Origin: Neoechinorhynchus agilis
Lineage: Eukaryota > Acanthocephala
Direction of reading: 5' to 3'
Assembly: GCA_051530055.1 (NCBI GenBank)
Contig: CM121341.1
Coordinates: 9,176,001 to 9,240,000 of the forward strand
Length of the DNA stretch: 64,000 bases
Each line of letters begins with the position of its first letter. The stretch's first letter is position 1. The notes beneath the pieces were generated by a model. That model did not search any database, was not told where the DNA came from, and was given only the letters and a program-made list of their open reading frames with translations. A program made the position numbers and the translations under genes. This document shows positions 1 to 10,023 of the stretch, one piece after another.

Positions 1-176
1 AAGTGTAGAGAACAATCACCGCCTCCTTGTCTTCGTCGTGCTCGAGGACGACAATCAACACCTCCACGAGTACTTAAAGATCGTAACTTTACTTTTTGTC
101 CTTTCCCTAAAAATAGTCGATCGCGACATGCCGCTGATTCGTCCATTCGTTACTCACGGTTGTGATTTTTTTAAAG

Positions 177-392
177 ATGGTCGTTCCTTCCGAAGACTAT
201 TATTATGTTCGTCAGCTCGTTGAAAAGTTGATTCCGGGTCTGAATTCATCCGATTCTTCGGATGGTTCCGAGAGCAGCAGTGACGATGAGAATGTGGAAT
301 CTTGTGAGCCACATAATGGACATAAGAAAGTTTCGTTAAAGCGACCACGGTCAAACACTTCTCAGTCCTCGTCAATGAATCAGACCCATTGA
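177..392 (+). CDS. hypothetical acidic Ser-rich protein, possible last exon
   Basis: I do not recognise this protein. The reading frame gives about 71 residues: a short hydrophilic start (MVVPSEDYYYVRQLVEKL) followed by a Ser/Asp/Glu run and a basic, Ser-rich tail ending in TGA. The ATG follows directly on a T-rich stretch ending in AAAG, which looks like a splice acceptor, so this may be the final exon of a gene starting left of the window rather than a whole gene. Low-complexity acidic tails of this kind are common in nuclear proteins, but nothing assigns a function. It could also be chance. Confidence 0.25.
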   Translation: MVVPSEDYYYVRQLVEKLIPGLNSSDSSDGSESSSDDENVESCEPHNGHKKVSLKRPRSNTSQSSSMNQTH

Positions 393-518
393 GACGTTCT
401 CTGTTGGATCTTTATTAAATCAATCGTCAATGATTTTTTAAAGGGATACACAATTAACGGGCTTTTTTATTATTAAAAGCGTTCTCGATGAACATCGTAA
501 CGGCTTTTACGGGCGGAT

Positions 519-838
519 GACTCACAAATCGATATTATGACATATTTCATTTTTAAGTTTTTACTGGCAAGCCGGTATTGTTATGATCATTCAATTTTAG
601 TCAATCCCTTTCTTGTCCGGCTTATTTTTTTAGGCATAAAGCCAAACCAATTACATCAGAGAAGTGATACAACCACATAGTTTCTGATGCACGGTTAAGA
701 GTTTGTACATTCCTCCGGATCCTCAGATACCTCCAGGAGGCGGGATAAACTAAAATTTAAAAATGATAACAATACCGGCTTGCCAGTAAAAACTTAAAAA
801 TGAAATATGTCATAATATCGATTTGTGAGTAATCCGCC
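519..838. repeat. inverted repeat flanking a SINE 3' piece
   Basis: About 75 bp beginning ACTCACAAATCGATATTATG at 520 reappears in reverse orientation at about 764-838. Between them, at about 609-750 on the minus strand, lies the 3' part of the tRNA-derived SINE family described at 890-1073: its tail, plus the GGAGGTATCTGAGGATCC segment. The SINE piece stops abruptly at a GCGGGATAAAC junction. The arrangement suggests a local inverted duplication rather than a clean insertion. Confidence 0.6.
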
Positions 839-889
839 CATAAATCACTAATGATAAAGCCGTTACGAATGCACTGAACCACCCGGTAC

Positions 890-1073
890 GAGTTTGTACA
901 TTCCTCCGGATCCTCAGATACCTCCAGGAGGCGGGACTCATCAGTGAGTTTCCTCCCTTCGGCGGTATTTCGTCCCATTTGGCCGTGCGTCATTGGTGGT
1001 AACGGATTCGAACCACTTGACCCCTAATCGGGATCACGGGCATTGGTCCACTTGACCACCTCGACACAACTAC
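890..1073 (-). mobile_element. tRNA-derived SINE, most complete copy
   Basis: On the minus strand the element opens with a tRNA-like head: box A-like GTCGAGGTGGTCAAGTGG and a good box B, GGTTCGAATCC, both internal pol III promoter elements. The body follows with GGGACGAAATACC, then CTCACTGATGAGTCCC, then GGAGGTATCTGAGGATCC and an ACAAACTC stretch. Related copies lie at 609-750 (-), 1147-1360 (+), 2352-2555 (-), 21445-21770 (+) and 50965-51063 (-), which defines a family. The head resembles a Ser/Leu-type tRNA but the anticodon arm is not intact, so it is not a tRNA gene. The body strings are the conserved cores of a hammerhead ribozyme (see findings). Confidence 0.75.
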
Positions 1074-1146
1074 GAAATGTCAAACTCAGCCAGTTCATCG
1101 GCTCAGGGATAGCGCCGTGTTCTATATTTTTAAGTTTTTACTGGAA

Positions 1147-1360
1147 GTGGTTCGAATCCGTTACCACCAATGACGCACAGCGAAAGGGGACGAAATATCG
1201 CTGAAGGGAGGAAACTCACTGATTAGTCCCGCCTCCTGGAGGTATCTGGTAATCCGGAGGAATGTACAAACTCTTAACCGTGCATCAGAAACTATGTGGT
1301 TGTATCACTTCTCTGATGTAATCGGTTTGGCTTTATGCCTAAATAAATAAGCCGGACAAA
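1147..1360 (+). mobile_element. tRNA-derived SINE copy, 5'-truncated
   Basis: Plus-strand copy starting just before box B (GGTTCGAATCCG). It carries GGGGACGAAATATC, a changed CTGATTAGTCCC and GGAGGTATCTGG, and then a longer 3' tail (ACTATGTGGTTGTATCAC, AATCGGTTTGGCTTTATGCC, AAGCCGGAC). The same tail is seen inverted at about 609-700. It forms an inverted pair with the copy at 890-1073. Confidence 0.7.
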
Positions 1361-2248
1361 GGGATAAACTAAATTTTTTTAAAGATACGACATATCTGAT
1401 TGCAATATTAAGAAGAAGATGGTGAAAAATGTCCGGTGCTATAAGACGGTCAATCTGTTGAGTAAACATTCATATAACAAGCCAATATTGCTGGAAATGT
1501 TTCGTTATTCTCACCAATTAGTAAGATTTTCCGAGTTAAAAAGTAGAAATATTCACGACTATTTACTCATGGCTAAAGATGCTCAGGTTCGTGATCCGAG
1601 GTTTATTCGCCAACGTAAAGTCCAAAATGCTTTCTCCCTCTGGATTTGGGGTTTCAAAGCCTCTTCCACCGTATGACCCTTGAGAGCTCCATATATTATA
1701 CATCTTTTTTCCTTGATTTCATGGACCACATCATATAGATCTTCTCAAAACTGGCATTTCTCCTGCTGTGTGAGTCCCAAGAAACGATCACCAAGCATTG
1801 CAATCTATGATCTATCCGCATTATCCCATCAATTCTATGACTTCATATGCATGTTTATCACACTCAAGACAATTCCAACTCCATTTCGACCAAAAATTGC
1901 TTAAAGCCATCTCTAATGTTTTTTCTCCTTTCCATTTCAGCTCATGGACACATAGAAGACATTCAATCCTCCATTTCTTCATTGATTTACCCGCAATTGT
2001 TCCGACGTGGATCCAACTCTCCGTTTTCGTTCGCGTATGGGTCTTTGTCCAATTCACAGAGATCGGACCTCATTTATCCGGGATTAGGACCGGCACCGAG
2101 TTTCCTCGGGGCTGGGTTGTTGTTGAAGTACTACCGAAATAGGGAATAACAATGAGGAAATGCTTCCCTTAAGCGAACCCCGAGATATGAATAAAGAAGT
2201 CATCAAGTGCAAAACTTTACAGCCTTTTTGTTTCATATGTGGCTCAGA

Positions 2249-2718
2249 CGGTAGTCTTTTGATAGACTTTTTTTCCATACACGGCCGAATGGACAGTCAG
2301 TCCTCCGATTTCGGTCTGGGAAGCGCTGGTCTGCGCTCAATGCTCCAAGACCGTACGGTAAAAGAGTTTGTATGAATCCCTCCGGATTCTCAGGGGAAGG
2401 CGGGACTCATCAGTGAGTTTCCTTTTTCCCTTCAACGAGGTATTTCGTCCCTTTTGATGTGTGTCATTGGCGGTAGCGGATTCGAATCCGTTGACTTTTT
2501 AAGTGGGATCTGGAGCTTTAGTCCACTTGACCACCTCGGCACAACTGCGGAATGTACAAACTTCGAGACTTAAGCCTGGATAAGCTTTCCGATTTTTTAG
2601 AATTCTTATATGTGGCTCAGCCGGTAGTCTTTTGATAGACTTTTTTTCCATACACGGCCGAATGGACAGTCAGTCCTCCGATTTTTGGTATGGGAAGCGC
2701 TGGTCTGCGCTCAATGCC
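2249..2718 (+). repeat. 110-bp direct repeat either side of a SINE
   Basis: About 110 bp starting near GGTAGTCTTTTGATAGAC at 2249-2360 is repeated with a few changes at 2609-2718. The two copies bracket the SINE at 2352-2555. Each begins TGGCTCAGNCGGTAGTC, which resembles a pol III box A, so this may be the head of a second tRNA-derived repeat. No box B was found in it, so that reading is weak. Confidence 0.5.
2352..2555 (-). mobile_element. tRNA-derived SINE copy
   Basis: Minus-strand copy with the best-preserved box A of the family (GTGCCGAGGTGGTCAAGTGG), box B GGATTCGAATCC, GGGACGAAATACC and CTCACTGATGAGTCCC. The GGAGGTATC segment present in other copies is missing here. It sits between the two direct repeats at 2249 and 2609. 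Confidence 0.7.
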
Positions 2719-2719
2719 C

Positions 2720-3439
2720 CGATTAAAATACGTGAATTCAACCTTGGTATCGCCTCATCCACAAAGTGGGATAACTATATCTCATTTGTACTATCGTCCA
2801 TGATTAAACAAGGAACCGGATCTCAAATTTCCATCAAGAAATAACTTTATCCGGTTACTTTATTTGAGATTAAAAACGTGGATTTTTCTATTGAAATATT
2901 ACGTTACATATCGTCTCAGCTCGTCGAAGATATAATAATCGATGATTTTAACTAAAATCCATTCTTTAGTTTTTAAACGTCCTTTATCGATTGCTGTCTG
3001 CTGAATAAAGGGTTAACAGTCAAAATATCACATATTGTTCAAATTTGGGAGAAGTTCATCATTGATTACGATGCGATATTCTTTGGGAGTAACATCGATT
3101 GTCGCGGAGAGGATAATATGTTCATAAAGTGATCGCGGGCGAACCCGATGCAGCAGGGGATAACTTCGTGATAAAATGATTTGTAATTCCATCAACTATT
3201 GAATCTTACAAGTCATATTAAGATGGAGATCCGCGGCGATGAACAAATCCATGAAGACATTATGGAATGAAGTTGCTAGATTCTAAAATGTATCACGCAT
3301 TTTACGCCAGGGGATAAGACACATTTCTGTTGAGATGACTACGTCGGCGTGAAATTTCATTTAGGCAGTAGGCTACGGGTATTGGAGTAGATTACGGCGG
3401 GCAAAGGAATTTTGGAATTCGGGAAATCGGTGCGAAAAT
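2720..3439. other. no gene seen
   Basis: AT-rich sequence without a convincing reading frame, splice pattern or repeat that I can relate to the rest of the window. Confidence 0.5.
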
Positions 3440-3730
3440 GAGGGTGATCTTTAAAATTCCTGCTCTCCAGCACCGTTGGCGAATTACGAAACCAACTGCA
3501 AAATCGAGACGTCCAATTGGAGGGACAATCTTTGATTTGTACAGGACGCGTTTTAAAGGATTCAGAAAGATGGATAAACCTTGATGTGGTCAATGGTGGG
3601 ACAATTTATCTATCGAGGATCATTAAAGGAGAAAATTCAGGAAGAGAATAGAGAGATCAATAAATTGTCCCCGATTTTAGAAGTTCGCTTTCGTGTATTT
3701 TTTAGCCGAACATTTAATTTCGCTTTGATA
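3440..3730 (+). pseudogene. partial duplicate of the two-domain ubiquitin-like gene
   Basis: This stretch is almost the same, base for base, as 20800-21080: the second ubiquitin-like domain, the stop codon and the first part of the 3' UTR of the gene at 20505-20996. It has no start and no first domain, and the sequence upstream is unrelated, so it is a truncated copy and not a working gene. The close match, including the UTR, points to a recent duplication at DNA level rather than to an independent paralogue. Confidence 0.8.
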
Positions 3731-3780
3731 GTTTTAACTTCTAAATATTCATCATCGAATAATACAATCATGGAGCTATA

Positions 3781-4651
3781 AGTGAAGTCGCTGGAAACTT
3801 TAAGGTGAGTCTTTGAACAGCATCGCGTTTGTGGAAACGAGCACAGCAATATGAAAAAAAATGAAATTTTCAATATCGATAAAAGAAAACGTGGAGGTTG
3901 AGGATCAAAAAAGCATTTCTTAAAAGAAAAATTGAAGACAGTGAAATAAAAGAATACTAAGCAGCTTATCAAATGAAGTAAATGTACCAGGAACGAATTT
4001 TCGTCAAATAAAAAAAAGAATGTTATATTGAGAAACAAGCTCGAATGTTGAGTAAAAATGAACGACGCACTTTTTCTTTGGCGTCTTAACTTTTATCAAA
4101 TAATTTTTTAAGAGTTACATTTTAAAAATGAAGATCGCAACGAAAAGATGTAAACACCTTTTAGTAAATTTTTGTTGAAATATCAAATACAGTGTCATTT
4201 ATTGAATGCACCGGTTTCATAGATTAATTTTATTTGAAGTATTCAATACCATCTTTAACTTCCTCCCTTTTAAAAATTCCGAATCATAATTCTAAGAGCT
4301 TTGGCGGTTCATGGCACTTTATAATGATCAGTGAAAATAATTTAAAAGAACGCTGATTCACGATTGTGTTCTTTTTTCTCATAGAAGCAGACGGCGATGA
4401 ATATGTTACACACGCCCATCGTTCACGTTCAAGCTGTCTGCCTCAAGGTTCTTACTCTATTTTTAATTTAAAAAACCCCATTGTGTGTCCGTAAATTTTT
4501 GCGGTATTCATTTACACTTCTCATCTTAAACTGACTCCACTTTTACCAATGCAACATTTTTGTGATGTTATTCATCAGTGTTATTTTTCAGCATTCAAGC
4601 AAGGGCGCTAAACACCACATAAAAATATTTTCAGATTTTATCGGCAAAGAT
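3781..4651. other. intergenic, no gene seen
   Basis: AT-rich spacer between the ubiquitin-like pseudogene piece and the intact ubiquitin-like gene at 4652. A long minus-strand frame here is rich in Phe, Leu and Lys, as expected of chance frames in AT-rich DNA, and was not taken as a gene. Confidence 0.5.
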
Positions 4652-5122
4652 ATGAATTCTTTGCTGCAAAAAAACGTTCTTAGGATTAGATTGGATAATG
4701 GGGATACTTTTATCGTCCCTCAGAAAGCAGATGATTTCATTCTTAATTTAAAAGCAAACATTCAAAAGATTGTCAGAATACCGAAGATAAGGCAATCGTT
4801 ATTTTTTCACAATAAAGAAATTAGAGACTTCGTTCGTATTTCTGATTGTGGAATCGAACCAGACGATATTCTGGATCTTAAGATAAAAAAGGAAGAGCCA
4901 ATCACAATTAACGTGTTTCTGGTCCATGAGAAACTATGGTTGCAATTTAAAATTCTGCTTTCTGAAAGAGTTGGTACTCTCCGGAGTAAAATAAAGAGTA
5001 GGAATATTGATGTGAAAAGACGGACTATTGTGTATCGTGGCAAGATCTTGGATGATCTGCGGAGATGGAGTGACTTGGATGTATCTGACGGAGAGATCAT
5101 TTATTTGATCGGATTCACTTAA
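4652..5122 (+). CDS. two-domain ubiquitin-like protein
   Basis: The product is 156 residues and is a divergent relative of the protein at 20505. It holds two beta-grasp, ubiquitin-like repeats. The first, about residues 7-78, carries QSLFFHNKEI, in the place of ubiquitin's QRLIFAGKQL, and DYGI/DCGIEPDD, in the place of its DYNIQKES turn. The second, about residues 83-155, ends DLDVSDGEIIYLI. There is no C-terminal Gly-Gly, so it is unlikely to be conjugated to targets; it is better read as a fixed ubiquitin-fold binding protein. The start is the ATG at 4652, the first one before the domain. It is a single exon. Its partner genes in the cell cannot be told from the sequence. The call rests on fold-pattern similarity and on the related gene at 20505, which has the same two-domain plan. 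Confidence 0.7.
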   Translation: MNSLLQKNVLRIRLDNGDTFIVPQKADDFILNLKANIQKIVRIPKIRQSLFFHNKEIRDFVRISDCGIEPDDILDLKIKKEEPITINVFLVHEKLWLQFKILLSERVGTLRSKIKSRNIDVKRRTIVYRGKILDDLRRWSDLDVSDGEIIYLIGFT

Positions 5123-5680
5123 AACACAAGCGACCATTTGATTGCAAATTTCACTTCAATGCATTCACAATGGATGCTAAATAAATCGCTGAAGATTTTT
5201 AGAAGCAGTGATGGGCTGTCGAAATAGCAATTAGTTTATGTGAGCAGTTCAAATGTTCTATGAGTTCCATTTTGAGGATAAGCTTGTAATATGTCGGACG
5301 CTCTTGCCTTTATCATTATCGCATCCACTATCCATAGCCCTGATTGACGAATTACAAGTTTTTAGAAAACAACTCGTTGCTTAATCTTTTCTAAAAAAAG
5401 GATAAACAAAAGATTTTGAGGCAGTCAAATAAAAAACTCGATTCGTTCATCTTGATTTTGTTCAAATTAAAAAGGAGATAAAATTTAAAGTTTAAATAAA
5501 ATTCTTAATTCATTCTTACTAAAGAATATATAACACTACTGATTAAGATTTTATTTATTTTGCAAGAGATCAAGAATTCAAGTCACTAATTGCGCCTATG
5601 AATTTTTAGATAAACACTTCTAAAGTTGCTAGGTAACTACAATGGATCAAATACATTGATGATCTTTAAAAAAATTGACC
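5123..5680. other. intergenic, no gene seen
   Basis: AT-rich spacer between the ubiquitin-like gene and the first coiled-coil gene. Polyadenylation-type AATAAA occurs near 5180. Nothing else could be supported. Confidence 0.4.
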
Positions 5681-6594
5681 ATGATGGATGCCATTGAAAA
5701 AAGAAAAGGAAATGCCGACCAAATATTTAACGATTTTCGCAACGATGTCCTATTGAATGCTGAATCAAAAGAGGTTTCCATCTTTCGTAATTATAACCCG
5801 AAAATATCAAATTGTATACAGAAAGATATTAACTTGGGGCCAATAGGATTCGACGAAATCAAAATACGTTTTACACCTTGGCTTCAGAAACTTCCTACAT
5901 TCCTAAAGGCCGAGAAAATAGTCAAAGATCAAATTCAATCTACGGTTTGACACACAGCATTCGATTTGTACGCTTTTTTTATCATCGCTCAGTCCGTTGA
6001 AGAACTTAGATCGAATCTGCTGTCAATCGTTAAGAATGAAGAGTACACCATTGAAACAGCAGCATATTTGGAGGCCGTAAAAGATGGCTATAAACAGTTG
6101 ATGTACAATAGAGAAATCCAAATGAGATGTATTGAGAAGTTTAAACAAGTTTTGGTCTCGCTTGATAATTTTAAAGAATTAAGTGTATCTGAATGTAAAA
6201 GCGATTTAAAAACAGCACAACAGCATTTGTCCGAAATTGAGACACAATTTAGCTGTATTTGTTCTGCCCTCAAAATTAATGAACATAAGGTAAGAATCAC
6301 TTATTTTTAATATTGAATCCACATTCTTTAAAGTAGAAAGTGTCAAAAACAAATGATAAGGGTGACAAAGATCCTTTCGAGATGGACGACATTTTTGAAA
6401 TGGTCTCTTCCTATGAACTAATGAAATTTACGAAAGGAATGAACTACAAAGAGCAAACAGAATTTATAAATGTAATTTTTGAATTTACTTCTGCATCAAA
6501 GTTTATTAATTTTTCAACCAGAGATGAAATCACGTTATCTTTCTTTTTCAAAAAAAGTAGAATCCTAGTTATTTTAAAAAAATTAAAGTCTTAA
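5681..6594 (+). CDS. unknown coiled-coil-like protein, three exons
   Basis: I do not recognise the family. The gene model has three exons, 5681-5944, 5993-6289 and 6337-6594, with introns of 48 and 47 nt. Both introns have GT-AG borders and keep the frame (phase 0). The start is ATG ATG at 5681. The product of about 272 residues is highly charged and helix-prone, with a middle exon of heptad-like leucines and a C-terminal segment rich in Phe and Lys. No signal peptide or membrane segment is visible. It is followed at once by a second gene of similar texture (7021-8854). The two may be relatives or parts of one longer transcription unit; the space between them, 6595-7020, did not give a clean exon. 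Confidence 0.6.
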
Positions 6595-7020
6595 AGAGGT
6601 ATTAACGTTTCCTCACAATGGACTGGGCAAATTCACTGAAGTAAAATCGATTATTCTTTAAGACTATTTGAAGGAAAAAGTGACAGCGTATTGTGTTCAA
6701 ACTCAAGGAGTTCATAGCGATAGGAGTTCTATTTGTTTCATTCTCTAAATATCCCAACGATAAATTTTTTAACGTTTATGTATAGACCTAAAATGGTTAT
6801 TGCCTTAAGTTCTCAATTGTTGCTTTCAATACCATAAATGCACAATTTTTTAATAAAACAATACTTTATTTTTTCTATTTTTTTCTGAATTATTGTCATG
6901 CGGATGAATATAAACCATTAGCTAATACGATGTGTGGGTTGATTTTATTTAATACAAAAACCTGCTTTTTTCAATCTTAATGGATTTTACCGAACATTCT
7001 AGTTTACAAAAAAAATTTAG

Positions 7021-8854
7021 AAGCTATCAAAGAAACTAAAAAAACATTCATCACGTCTGGAGGGTGAAATTCAACAAACTAAGACAGTATTTGATGACTT
7101 AAATAATGCAGCGTGGCTCTTACATCAAAAGTTGATTTTCGTAAGTTTTTAAATTACAGATTTCAAATCTCGATAAATAAAACTTCGATCAGCTTCAACT
7201 TAAGCGAAATGTTCATGTTGCAGCGAAGATGAGAGTCGATCAAATAAAGTTAAGATTAGCTGATATGTATCAGTCAAGGAATAAATCTCAGTCAGAAGTA
7301 AATAAAACGAAGTAGGCAGATATTTCTGTTCGCTTATCTACGTCCGCTTAAAATTAGAGATCAATTAAAAGAGGCAGAAGAGCTTTTGAATGGTTCCACT
7401 GTCGTCCAAGTCGCTTGTTCTTCAGTTCTAACTACTCTCGAGGGTATTTTAAGCGATGATGTGTTTATCGAGGAAAACCAATCTGATTTACAAAAGTCGA
7501 AAGATGAGGTTGACATTGCTTTATATCGAATATTCAAATGAGCAAAGATTATTTAGGAATTACGAAATCGACTTTCCAATAACATTGAGGAACTCGGATT
7601 ACAGTACAATAAAAATTTACGGTTAAAAAAGTGTGTCTTAGTTTTCCCATTTACGTGGCACGTTTAAGATATCTTTTTCGACTGGTATTTGCTTTTCTTT
7701 ATTCCGAACACGGTTCCAAATAATATAAATCAGACAAAAAATTCGCTTAGCCTGTTTATCATACCCATTCATTGGAGAAGTATCAAAATATCTTTCCAAT
7801 AAATTCTTTAAATATAATCTCACTTGTCTTTAATGTCAGCAGATTACAACTACCTCCAGATACGAGCTCACGTTTTCAATTTCTCGCCTTATTTCAAATA
7901 GTAACTATGTTTCGTTTTTAATAGTTTCGCGTAACAATCATTTTTCCGTAACCGCACCCACTTCGTCGTCAACTCCCTCCAGTTTTTAGTGTCTCTTCTT
8001 TTGTGGCTTTTATACATTTCTTCAATAAAAAACTAATTTACGGGATACAAAATATTTCCATCGAATCATTGATAAGAGACTTTTCATCTTCAATTATCGA
8101 ATAGAGAACTGCATGAAATGGAAGACCGTTTAAAGGATATAAAGGAACTGAACAAATCTTGTTTATCAATCAACCGGACTTCTACCTTTAAAAATGTATG
8201 AAATATACTTTAATTCCATTAAAATAAACAATATTCGATATTAGTTCGTGAGAGCGGCAGTGGACGCAATCGTAGGCAAAGAAACTAAAAAACCAAATCA
8301 ATCTTCCGCTTTTGAGGTATAAATTTTTTGAATTTGTGAAAACTTATAAGAAATCGAAAAAATAGGATGAACAAATCGCTCAAATCAAGACAGATCTTGC
8401 AAAAGTGAGCTCAAAAGTAGAGAAGGACTTGAAATGCATTGAGTACTATGAAACAGAAATTCAAAAATTGGAAGCGAAGGCAAATTTGAACGGTAAGTTT
8501 TTGTAGGATTTTCTAATTTAAACATTTTTTGTAATATTTTAAGTGACATTACCAGAAGAAAGAGAAGAATATAAATGCGACTATGGCGAATTGAACGAAA
8601 GGGTGAAACTACACAATCAATATTGGAAAGACGAATATCAAAAATTGCAAGAAAGGCTTAGCAAAGTTCGTTCACGCGTTTTTCCGATTGATCACCGAAA
8701 TGTCATCGATCTAAAATCGGATAAATTTACGGGTATAAAAGCCGAAGAAGATATAATTCGTTTGCGATCAGACGCTGAATTAAAGGATTTTGTGCAAGCG
8801 GTGGAGATATCTGTCAAATCAAAGTCTGCGGAAGCTGAAAATTGTGAAAATTAA
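7021..8854 (+). CDS. unknown coiled-coil protein, eight exons, 5' end unresolved
   Basis: Not recognised. Eight exons join in one open frame: 7021-7140, 7193-7311, 7358-7509, 7558-7630, 8105-8195, 8245-8316, 8366-8492 and 8544-8854. All introns are GT-AG and most are 46-52 nt. The exception is the 474-nt intron at 7631-8104, which seems to hold inserted repeat sequence. The joined product (about 354 residues) is almost wholly coiled coil, for example KSKDEELRNRLSNNIEELGL and VSSKVEKDLKCIEYYETEIQ. It ends in a less helical, charged tail. The first exon or exons and the start codon were not found; a splice acceptor (AATTTAG) stands right before 7021. A structural or scaffold role is likely for such a protein, but that is inference. 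Confidence 0.6.
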
Positions 8855-10023
8855 CTTTACACAAAGTTTCAATAATATTTACGTCTAATAAAATGATCAG
8901 TTTGAGCGAGAAATCTGATTGGTCAAAGTTACATATAATTTTTTGCGTGTGGCGCATTTCAGTTACTAATTTAGAATAATTACGATAGCAACACTTAATT
9001 TATTGTTATTCGACATCAGTAATGAAATTTTTTATAATTATGAACAATGCAGAATGTGTGTGCTTTTTAGAATATTTGTGAACGATTCATATCGCTGAAG
9101 ACGTGTTATTTATCGAGAAAATCAACTTTTGCTTTTAAATAGTAAATTTTTATGGTAAAATATAAAGAGATTGAGACAAATCACTGGCGATCTGAGATCA
9201 GGAGCAATCCTCCAACAAAACATAAGTCTAACTCTACAATGGGAGGGAACGCTGAATCCGTCCTTTCGACCGTTACACCAGGACGGCAGTTGAGTGATTC
9301 AGAAAGGCGGTGGTGTGAACGATTCGACGTGTTACAAAAGTAAAATCATAAATAACTGAAAAACGTAAATGTACTGATAAACTAACAAGCAAAACCAATT
9401 ATAGATATGTTAATAAAAAATAAAACATAAACCGATAATTTTCGTTTTTAAATTCCATAATGACTTTGCTATGAAATCACGCTAAACATTATTGGTTTGT
9501 ATTCAGAAAAGATTCCGCTCCGATTTACGTTTACGATGTATTTTTCGTGCATATAGAAGCCCATATGGATCATTTCAGATTTAATATCTTCGGATGATCA
9601 TTGATGCGTTAGGAAAAACATTTATCACTAAATACCTCGAGCTTTTGGCAAACGAATAGTTATTCCGCCTCCGAAAAAAACACCAAAATGTGAAAATCAC
9701 TATTATTGCGACATTAATTATAAAATTGTTTTGCAAATTTACCTACAACCATATGCTGCCCTTATTATAAAGGTTCAAAAATTTAGATTAACTCTATTTC
9801 CAAAACCTTCCTTTTGGTGTCAACCTAAATTTAGAAAACTTTTTTTATTAAAAAATTTATGATCAAACGAATTTTTTAACGTTAGAGCGACTGATCGACA
9901 TTTAGTCAGAATGTAGCAAACAAAGAATCGGAAGGAGCTTAGTCACATAAAAATCCGAATGTTTTAAATTAAAATACCTTTATTTTTATATTTACAGATA
10001 CCAATCCTGCAATCTTCAATATA
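8855..10023. other. intergenic between coiled-coil gene and cadherin
   Basis: Apart from the dispersed repeat at 9195-9290 this AT-rich stretch shows no gene. Just before the cadherin ATG stands TTTACAG at about 9993-9999, which could be a splice acceptor, so a 5' non-coding exon may lie upstream. Confidence 0.4.
9195..9290 (+). repeat. dispersed 90-bp repeat
   Basis: A segment with CCTCCAACAAAACATAAGTC and TCCTTTCGACCGTTACACC recurs, diverged, at 12944-13022 (-), 33477-33545 (+) and 33690-33752 (-). Copies occur in both orientations and in unrelated surroundings, so this is a small mobile repeat. The short reading frame that overlaps it is not a gene. Confidence 0.6.

Noticed and set aside
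1000-1073. tRNA gene on the minus strand (good box A and box B)
   Set aside because: The anticodon arm is not intact, the same head is joined to the SINE body in several copies, and no acceptor stem closes.
9152-9343. 63-codon open frame
   Set aside because: It overlaps the dispersed 90-bp repeat that occurs in both orientations elsewhere in the window.
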